A stretch of DNA of 64,000 nucleotides. It comes from Flavobacterium lotistagni. GTDB taxonomy: Bacteria; Bacteroidota; Bacteroidia; Flavobacteriales; Flavobacteriaceae. The stretch covers positions 372,001 through 436,000 of the forward strand of contig NZ_JAAJBU010000001.1 of the NCBI RefSeq assembly GCF_011392125.1, written 5' to 3'. Position 1 is the first letter of the stretch; the number at the start of each line of letters is the position of its first letter. The translations under genes and the position numbers were made by a program. Shown one piece after another: positions 7,472 through 13,059 of this stretch. The notes under the pieces are model-generated. The model was given only the letters and a program-made list of their open reading frames with translations. It was not told where the DNA came from and did not search any database.

Positions 7472-8617
7472 ATGGAATTTTCGACCCGAAAAAACATCAC
7501 ACGCTGGATTCTGATTGCTGCTTCTTTTGTAATCGTGACGATGATTCTATGGAATACTTATACCTTTTTCCAGATTTTCAAAGACGAAGAGCGTGTGAAA
7601 ATGGAGCATTGGGCCGAAGCGCAGAAAATGCTTAATAACGCTGATGTAGATACCGATATTGAATTGCCACTGAAAATCATTCAAAATGCAACTATTCCTA
7701 TTGTCTTGACCGAGCACAACAAAGTTCTCAATACGAAAAATATCGACGAGAGTATTGAAAAAGATTCCTTGAGAATTAAAGAATTAATTGCTAAACTCAA
7801 AAACCAAAACGACCCAATTGCCATCGAATATACTCCAGGGAAATTTCAGTACTTGTATTACGGCGACTCTTCTTTGTTGAACAAACTCAAATATTATCCG
7901 ATTGCGCTGGTTTTGATTATTGTACTTTTCGGCGCCTTGGTTTACAATTTTTACCGAAGCACCAAAATGGCCACGCAAAATAAACTTTGGGCAGGAATGG
8001 CAAAGGAAACCGCACACCAAATTGGAACACCTTTATCTTCACTGGTGGGCTGGCTTGAAATCATGAAACTCGACAACCTCGACCCGGCAACGGTAACAGA
8101 GATTGAAAAAGACATCAACCGCTTGCAAACCATCGCCGATCGTTTTTCTAAAATTGGCTCGGAACCAATTCTGGAGAAACGCGACATCATTAAGGAAACT
8201 CAGGATTCTTACGATTATTTGCAGGCTCGGTTTTCTAAGCAGATTGTCTTTTCATTCAAAGCACCTAAGAAGCCGATTGTGGTTTCGCTAAATCCGGCCT
8301 TACACAGTTGGACTATAGAAAACTTAGTCAAGAACGCCATCGACGCCATGAGAGGCAAAGGCAAACTTTCTGTAATAATTGAAGACGACGGAAAATTCGT
8401 AAAAATTAAAGTAACTGATACGGGAAAAGGCATTCCCAAAAATCAGTTCAAAAGCGTTTTCGAGCCAGGATTTACCACCAAAAAACGCGGTTGGGGCTTG
8501 GGTTTATCGCTAACCAAACGAATCGTTGAAGAATACCACAAAGGCAAAATCAAAGTGCTGCATTCTGAGGTCAACAAAGGAACTACTATGCAGGTGAGTT
8601 TTACAAAATCGGGATAG
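7472..8617 (+). CDS. Membrane sensor histidine kinase (orphan)
   Basis: 381 residues. TM1 at about 11-33, an extracytoplasmic sensor segment of roughly 105 residues, and TM2 at about 141-162. The dimerisation/H box is AKETAHQIGTPLSSL with phospho-acceptor His182. The HATPase_c domain shows the N box (ENLVKNAIDAM, about 283), G1 box (DTGKGIP, about 316), F box (FEPGFTTKK) and G2 box (GWGLGLSLTKR, about 341). No response regulator is adjacent, so its partner is unknown. The sensor region has no recognised domain. It converges on the HIT-greA operon, and a long hairpin separates the two. Confidence 0.93.
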   Translation: MEFSTRKNITRWILIAASFVIVTMILWNTYTFFQIFKDEERVKMEHWAEAQKMLNNADVDTDIELPLKIIQNATIPIVLTEHNKVLNTKNIDESIEKDSLRIKELIAKLKNQNDPIAIEYTPGKFQYLYYGDSSLLNKLKYYPIALVLIIVLFGALVYNFYRSTKMATQNKLWAGMAKETAHQIGTPLSSLVGWLEIMKLDNLDPATVTEIEKDINRLQTIADRFSKIGSEPILEKRDIIKETQDSYDYLQARFSKQIVFSFKAPKKPIVVSLNPALHSWTIENLVKNAIDAMRGKGKLSVIIEDDGKFVKIKVTDTGKGIPKNQFKSVFEPGFTTKKRGWGLGLSLTKRIVEEYHKGKIKVLHSEVNKGTTMQVSFTKSG

Positions 8618-8622
8618 ATATA

Positions 8623-8681
8623 AACACAGATTCCACAGATTTACACAAATTTTCTCTGTGCAAATCCGCGGAATCTGTGCT
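8623..8681. repeat. Word-palindrome hairpin (CACAGATT type)
   Basis: CACAGATTCC pairs with GGAATCTGTG, then GATTT/AAATC and CACA/TGTG, separated by short mismatches. This gives a stem of about 23 bp in the 71-bp gap between two convergent genes, where it may act as a two-way terminator. A related element built from the same word is at 21300-21358. Confidence 0.75.
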
Positions 8682-8688
8682 TACTTTT

Positions 8689-9078
8689 TTACAAGTTCGA
8701 TTGGATATTTTTCGCTAAAGTCTCGAATTCTTCTGGGGTTAATTTCACTTTATTCTGAAAGCGCATTTCGTCCATTTCGTTGAGTGGAATTAAATGCACA
8801 TGCGCGTGAGGAACCTCTAGCCCAATCACCGCCATGCCAATTCTTTTGCAAGGAACGGTTTTTTCTAGTCCCGCAGCTACTTTCTTGGCGAATTGCATCA
8901 AACCCAAATATGCCTCGTTTTCCATGTCAAAAAGCTTATCGACTTCCTGTTTCGGGATGCAAAGCGTGTGGCCTTTCGCGTTTGGATTTACATCTAAAAA
9001 CGCCAAATAATGCTCATCTTCGGCTACTTTATAGCACGGGATTTCGCCTTGTACGATTTTGGTGAAAATACTAGCCAT
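8689..9078 (-). CDS. HIT family nucleotide hydrolase/transferase
   Basis: Cytoplasmic 129-residue protein of the Hint branch of the histidine triad family. The catalytic triad motif is His91-Ala-His93-Val-His95 followed by LIP. The typical start SIFTKIVQGEIPCYKV and the DVNPNAKGHTLCIPK segment are also present. Hint proteins hydrolyse purine nucleoside phosphoramidates; the physiological substrate is unknown. The gene begins 1 bp after the greA stop codon, so it is cotranscribed with greA. Confidence 0.94.
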   Translation of the reverse strand: MASIFTKIVQGEIPCYKVAEDEHYLAFLDVNPNAKGHTLCIPKQEVDKLFDMENEAYLGLMQFAKKVAAGLEKTVPCKRIGMAVIGLEVPHAHVHLIPLNEMDEMRFQNKVKLTPEEFETLAKNIQSNL

Positions 9079-9079
9079 T

Positions 9080-9553
9080 TTATCTGGAGATTTCGAGCAC
9101 TTCGAATTTCAAAACACCGTTAGGCACCGTGATTTCAGCCACATCGCCTACAGATTTACCAAGTAAACCCTTGCCAATTGGCGAAGTAACCGAGATTTTG
9201 CCTGATTTGAGGTCGGCTTCGCTTTCAGCCACGAGCGTATATTTCATCTCGACGCCGTTGAGTTGGTTTTTAATCTTTACGTTGGAAAGCACTAAAGCCT
9301 TAGACAAATCGAGTTGCGACTCATCAATCAAGCGGGCGTTGGCATGCACTTCTTCTAGTTTGGCAATGCGCATCTCAAGCAAACCTTGGGCTTCTTTGGC
9401 CGCATCGTATTCGGCATTCTCAGACAAATCGCCTTTGTCTCGGGCATCAGCTATATCTTGCGACGCTTTCGGACGCGCCACATTTTTCAAATAATCTAAT
9501 TCTTCTCTTAGTTTTTTTAATCCTTCTGCTGTGTAATAAGATACTGCACTCAT
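9080..9553 (-). CDS. greA: Transcription elongation factor GreA
   Basis: 157 residues, the standard GreA length. The N-terminal coiled coil (about 1-75) carries the tip motif ARDKGDLSENAEYDAAKE with the acidic pair that stimulates transcript cleavage by RNA polymerase. The C-terminal FKBP-like domain contains VTSPIGKGLLGKSVGD. GreA rescues backtracked elongation complexes. An ATG at 9565 would add four residues; the MSAVSYYTAEGLKKL start at 9553 fits homologues. A TATCTTTG -7 box at 9609-9616 and a terminator-like hairpin in the leader (9577-9601) precede the gene. HIT follows in the same operon. Confidence 0.96.
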   Translation of the reverse strand: MSAVSYYTAEGLKKLREELDYLKNVARPKASQDIADARDKGDLSENAEYDAAKEAQGLLEMRIAKLEEVHANARLIDESQLDLSKALVLSNVKIKNQLNGVEMKYTLVAESEADLKSGKISVTSPIGKGLLGKSVGDVAEITVPNGVLKFEVLEISR

Positions 9554-9576
9554 AATTTCCGTCATTTATATAAATA

Positions 9577-9601
9577 GAAAAAATCCCTTGTTACGGGATT
9601 C
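9577..9601 (-). promoter_or_regulatory. Terminator-like hairpin in the greA leader
   Basis: On the minus strand GAATCCC GTAACAA GGGATT is followed by six T, then about 20 nt to the greA ATG. It sits immediately after the expected transcription start. It could attenuate greA or protect the 5' end of the mRNA. Confidence 0.55.
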
Positions 9602-9608
9602 CTCGCGG

Positions 9609-9616
9609 CAAAGATA
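9609..9616 (-). promoter_or_regulatory. Promoter -7 box of greA-HIT
   Basis: TATCTTTG on the minus strand matches TAnnTTTG. Transcription would start around 9603, giving a leader of about 50 nt that contains the hairpin above. Confidence 0.6.
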
Positions 9617-9674
9617 ACATAATTTACTATAGATAATTCTATGTTAATCACTGCCAAGCCAAATTTAATTAATT

Positions 9675-9682
9675 TATATTTG
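9675..9682 (+). promoter_or_regulatory. Promoter -7 box of the Rieske-like lipoprotein gene
   Basis: TATATTTG. It lies inside the longest reading frame (ATG 9641), which rules out that start and supports the ATG at 9713. Confidence 0.6.
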
Positions 9683-9712
9683 ACAACGTTATTATTTCTG
9701 ATTTTTTTATCG

Positions 9713-10141
9713 ATGCGAAAATACCTCATATTCCTACTATCGATGGTTTTGCTGATGGCTTGTGAAAAAGATTCCGGGCGAACTTACACCAATCCGTATT
9801 TGCCCAACTACAGCTTTTCAGCCACGTTGAATTTGAACTTGCCTTCCTATGTGGGATTGCGCTCAAACGGAAATCCGATTGCTTTTACTGTTGATGGCGA
9901 CATTCATATCGTGATGATTAAAGTCGGCGGAACCGATTACAGGGCTTGGAACGGCAACTGCCCCAACCAAACCCCGACGGCTTGTTCAAAACTTTCGATT
10001 CAATCTGGAATTGCCAAATGCAGCTGCGAAGATGGGTATCGGTACAGCTTATACGATGGCATAGCACCCAACGCCCAATATACTATGGTCGCTTATCGCG
10101 TGGAGGTCATCAACAGTTCTACAGTTCGGGTTTACAATTAA
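9713..10141 (+). CDS. Small lipoprotein with a Rieske-like fold lacking the iron ligands
   Basis: 142 residues with a lipoprotein signal (LIFLLSMVLLMAC; Cys17 is the predicted lipidated residue). The region after about residue 75 follows the Rieske pattern: GGTDYRAWNGNCPNQ, then AKCSCEDGYRYSLYDG. In a true Rieske protein these would be CxH and CxxH pairs. Here the histidines are replaced (CPN and CSC), so a 2Fe-2S cluster is unlikely. The annotation rests on pattern similarity only. The start at 9713 follows the promoter box at 9675. Its stop codon overlaps the convergent TonB receptor stop (shared TTAA). Confidence 0.75.
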   Translation: MRKYLIFLLSMVLLMACEKDSGRTYTNPYLPNYSFSATLNLNLPSYVGLRSNGNPIAFTVDGDIHIVMIKVGGTDYRAWNGNCPNQTPTACSKLSIQSGIAKCSCEDGYRYSLYDGIAPNAQYTMVAYRVEVINSSTVRVYN

Positions 10142-12381
10142 AAACCCAAAGTTAAACCCACTAAAAAATTCACACCGGCTTGTGGGTAATAGTACGGATA
10201 AATGTCATACATGTATCCGTTGGAAATGTATTTTTTATCCAAAACATTGTTGACCAAACCATTAATTACTATCGATTTGAAAACAGCTTTGGGCTTGATT
10301 TCGTAAGATAAATTCAAGTCATGAACCGAATAATCGGGCAGTTTTGCAGCTGGTGATTCAATGTTATTTAAGTATTGCTCACCAACGAACTTAAACAACC
10401 ACGAAATTTTCAAAGGCGCTATAGGCTGATAAGTGAGCTGATTTGCTGCAACGATATTGGGTGAATAGGCAATATTCCTGGTTCCGACGTTTTCACCATT
10501 CACTTGTAAATCGACATTTTTATTCTGGCTCAAACTAATATTGGGGCTCGTCGTGAGTTTTTTACCCAAAGTCATCGCCGCTTCGATTTCAATTCCGAGG
10601 CGGTAGCTTTTCTCGCTGTTGGAACGGATTGGATTGCCCACATCGTCAAGGTTTCCGGTCAAGATCAATTGGTCTTTATAGGCCATATAATAAAGGTTCG
10701 CGCTAAGTTTGAATTTCTCAGAATCATGCCGCCAACCCAATTCGTAATCATCGAGTTGCTCCGGCTTCGGATTCCCACTTTCGTAGTCGGTACGGTTCGG
10801 TTCTCGATGAGCTTTGGCATACGACACATAAGCGGTATTTTTTTGGTTTAAACTGTAAGTAAGACCTGCTTTCGGATTGAAAAAACCAAATCGCTCGTAT
10901 ACCAACTGCGGCTGCACTCCGTCGGCGTTGTATGTGACACTTCTGAATTGCAAATCGCCAAACAAGCCCAATTTTGACGTGAGTTGATAGTTGACCTTGG
11001 CAAAAGCGGTCGCATCAGTCTTGGTAGCGCGGTCGTCATAATAGCGGTATTGTGGATCTAAAACCAGATTGGTCGAGGTTCGGATAATTTTGCCGAAATG
11101 ACTTCCGAGGTATTGGTTCCAGCTTCCGCCCAGAATAATATCGAATTTTTCATTCTTGTAATTTCCGGAGAAAGTGGTACCGAAAAAATCATTGTCGAGC
11201 CATTTTCGATTGACCAAATCGGCTTCGGTGGTGCTATTGGCGACTAAACCATAATCTGACAAAGTCGCGTCTTCTTTGAAATTCTCGTAATAACCATTGC
11301 CTTTGGTATAATGCAAAGCGGCTTGCGTGCTGAAATGCTCGGTATACTGCTGGCTCCAATGTAATTGAAAATGATGTTGCTGGTAGTGGTCGATTTGATT
11401 GGCGTAAAAGCGCTCGTTGCCCTCATCATCAAAATAAGAACCTGCAGAATTATAAGTTGGGTCGGATTTGTAAGTATCGGCATCTATCCCGTTCCAAGAT
11501 TGGTAGGTTTTTTCGACACCGCCAAACAGTAGCGCTTTAATAAGCGTTTTTTTGTCAAGATAAGCCGACTGCAAAAAATAGGATTTCAAATCTGAAGCAG
11601 CGCGGTCGACGTATCCGTGAGAATTGATACTGGAGACGCGTCCGGACATTTCAAAATGGTCATTAAGTAGTCCGGAAGTAAATTTAAGTGTGTGTTTGTG
11701 CGTATCGAAACTGCCGTAAGTATTGGTAATTTCACCTTGGCTTTTCTTACTTACTGCGTCGGTTTGCAAATTCAGGCTCGCGCCAAAAGCACCGGAACCG
11801 TTGGTGGAAGTTCCCACTCCGCGCTGCAATTGAACGCTTTGCACCGATGAAGCAAAATCGGGCATATTGACCCAAAATGTACCGTGACTTTCTGAATCGT
11901 TGTAGGGAACACCGTTAATAGTAACATTGATACGCGTTGCATCGGAACCGCGTACTCGAATGCCGGTATAGCCCACGCCATTACCCGCATCTGACGTCGT
12001 GACTACCGAAGGCAAGAAATTGAGCAAAATGGGAATGTCTTGGCCTAAATTGCGCGAGGCTAATGCTTCTTTGGAAACATTGCTGAAACTCACTGGGGTT
12101 TTCTTTTGCGCGCGTGTGGCTTTGATTAAAACCTCATCGAGTGCTTGGACTTGGGTAGTGTCGGTTTTTTGTTGCTGGGCAACCGCCTGCATGGTCAAGA
12201 GTAAACTGGTGGCTAGCACTATAACCGCGTGAGGGATGGCAGCAGAAATCATGGCGCCGAAGCTGAGTGCGCGAGGCGAAGGCGACTTATTGGCGCGAAC
12301 AGCCCGGCCCACAGGGACACGCCCAAAATGAAATTGGATTTTTTTTGAGTCTGACAGACTCCGTGCGAATAAAGTTTTCAT
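10138..12381 (-). CDS. TonB-dependent outer-membrane receptor under TPP riboswitch control
   Basis: 747 residues. After a hydrophobic signal segment (VIVLATSLLLTMQAVAQ, ending about 68) come a TonB-box-like region (DEVLIKATRAQKKTPVSFSNV), the plug domain (GIRVRGSDATRINVTINGVPYND) and a 22-strand-type beta barrel ending in LVGLTLGF, a typical outer-membrane C-terminus. The TPP riboswitch upstream predicts import of thiamine or a thiamine precursor, driven by TonB-ExbBD. Residues about 15-52 are encoded by a dispersed intergenic repeat (12226-12338), an unusual origin. The start may be 12381, or 12252 (MISAAIPHAV), which gives a 25-residue signal peptide. It converges with the lipoprotein gene, sharing TTAA. 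Confidence 0.92.
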   Translation of the reverse strand: MKTLFARSLSDSKKIQFHFGRVPVGRAVRANKSPSPRALSFGAMISAAIPHAVIVLATSLLLTMQAVAQQQKTDTTQVQALDEVLIKATRAQKKTPVSFSNVSKEALASRNLGQDIPILLNFLPSVVTTSDAGNGVGYTGIRVRGSDATRINVTINGVPYNDSESHGTFWVNMPDFASSVQSVQLQRGVGTSTNGSGAFGASLNLQTDAVSKKSQGEITNTYGSFDTHKHTLKFTSGLLNDHFEMSGRVSSINSHGYVDRAASDLKSYFLQSAYLDKKTLIKALLFGGVEKTYQSWNGIDADTYKSDPTYNSAGSYFDDEGNERFYANQIDHYQQHHFQLHWSQQYTEHFSTQAALHYTKGNGYYENFKEDATLSDYGLVANSTTEADLVNRKWLDNDFFGTTFSGNYKNEKFDIILGGSWNQYLGSHFGKIIRTSTNLVLDPQYRYYDDRATKTDATAFAKVNYQLTSKLGLFGDLQFRSVTYNADGVQPQLVYERFGFFNPKAGLTYSLNQKNTAYVSYAKAHREPNRTDYESGNPKPEQLDDYELGWRHDSEKFKLSANLYYMAYKDQLILTGNLDDVGNPIRSNSEKSYRLGIEIEAAMTLGKKLTTSPNISLSQNKNVDLQVNGENVGTRNIAYSPNIVAANQLTYQPIAPLKISWLFKFVGEQYLNNIESPAAKLPDYSVHDLNLSYEIKPKAVFKSIVINGLVNNVLDKKYISNGYMYDIYPYYYPQAGVNFLVGLTLGF
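12226..12338 (-). repeat. Dispersed GGGCGT...CCATCCCT-ACGC element, copy R1, inside the receptor coding sequence
   Basis: The minus strand reads TTTTGGGCGTGTCCCTG, GGGCCGGGCTGTTCGC, a variable GC-rich middle, and GCTGCCATCCCTCACGC. The same blocks in the same order are found in the intergenic copy at 22185-22283. Here the element is read in frame as residues 15-52 of the TonB receptor. Confidence 0.8.
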
Positions 12382-12510
12382 CCGTAAAAGTTTTACGAAT
12401 AAAAGGGGTAATTATTCTGGTTATGTATAATTGATGTTTCTGGCTTTGCGTAGCATTCCGTCGCGAATTATGGAAAAGTAGCACGGCCAACGCACCACCT
12501 GGCTCCTTCG

Positions 12511-12537
12511 CTAAAAATGTCCACCGGACATTTTTTT
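12511..12537 (-). terminator. Candidate expression-platform terminator of the TPP riboswitch
   Basis: AAAAATGTCC GGT GGACATTTTT (10-bp perfect stem on the minus strand) lies directly after the aptamer and before the receptor gene. Its 3' arm supplies the U tract. Confidence 0.6.
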
Positions 12538-12542
12538 TACGC

Positions 12543-12627
12543 TCGGCCCTCCCTTGGCAGCATTACCTGCCCAGGTTCTTTGGGTATAATCTCAGCTCGT
12601 GATTTAGAGCACCCCTTTGAGACGCGG
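12543..12627 (-). promoter_or_regulatory. TPP riboswitch (THI element)
   Basis: On the minus strand the conserved THI-box blocks appear in order: GGGGTGC (12609-12615), CTGAGATTATACCC (12581-12594), GAACCTG (12570-12576), and GGTAATGCTGCC followed by AAGGGA (to about 12550). These match the thiamine-pyrophosphate aptamer core. It is oriented toward the TonB receptor gene, whose expression should fall when TPP is abundant. Intergenic 12382-12657 holds this riboswitch, the hairpin after it and an AT-rich repeat. Confidence 0.95.
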
Positions 12628-12631
12628 CAAA

Positions 12632-12667
12632 TGTAATTAATAATTAATAATGAATAATTAATAATTG
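12632..12667. repeat. AT-rich word palindrome (AATTAATAATT type)
   Basis: AATTAATAATTAATAATG followed by AATAATTAATAATT, a self-complementary run of TAAT words. It covers the arfB stop codon and separates arfB from the riboswitch. Confidence 0.6.
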
Positions 12668-13059
12668 GGCTTTTTTCGCGATTGCTTGATTTCAGATGCG
12701 TTGCGTTTGTCTTTGATGCGTTTCTCGATAGCTGCTCTAGGTATTTTTGTTGCCTTTCTGGTTTTGGGCACCACCAGCGCCATTTTGAGGATTTCAAAAA
12801 AACGTTGCGTAACCAGCTTTTTGTTTTTGAGTTGGCTGCGGTCTTCTTCGCCGTTCAAAATCAGTAGCGAATCGGTGGTTAAGCGACTGTTCAGCTTTGA
12901 TTTGAGCCTAGCTTTTTCTTCATCGGACAAACCTTGTGAGGCGTTTACGTCGAAAGTGAGCACTACTTTCGAGGCTACTTTATTGACATTTTGCCCGCCG
13001 GAACCTGAACTGCGGACTGCCTTATACTGTAATTCTGAAGTAATTTTATCGGTGTCCAT
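12658..13059 (-). CDS. arfB: Alternative ribosome-rescue peptidyl-tRNA hydrolase ArfB
   Basis: 133 residues. The RF-1 catalytic domain carries the GGQ motif at 21-23 (RSSGSGGQNVNKV). After about residue 95 the tail is rich in Lys and Arg (KTRKATKIPRAAIEKRIKDKR...). That basic tail is characteristic of ArfB/ICT1, which enters the empty mRNA channel of stalled ribosomes and releases the nascent chain without a stop codon. The gene overlaps the stop of the upstream fusion gene (TAATG), so it is the translationally coupled last gene of the PPTase-GGGPS-pnuC-kinase operon. Confidence 0.93.
   Translation of the reverse strand: MDTDKITSELQYKAVRSSGSGGQNVNKVASKVVLTFDVNASQGLSDEEKARLKSKLNSRLTTDSLLILNGEEDRSQLKNKKLVTQRFFEILKMALVVPKTRKATKIPRAAIEKRIKDKRNASEIKQSRKKPNY

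Noticed and set aside
12382-12490. Short open frames in the receptor leader
   Set aside because: They overlap the riboswitch expression region in another frame and show no protein pattern.
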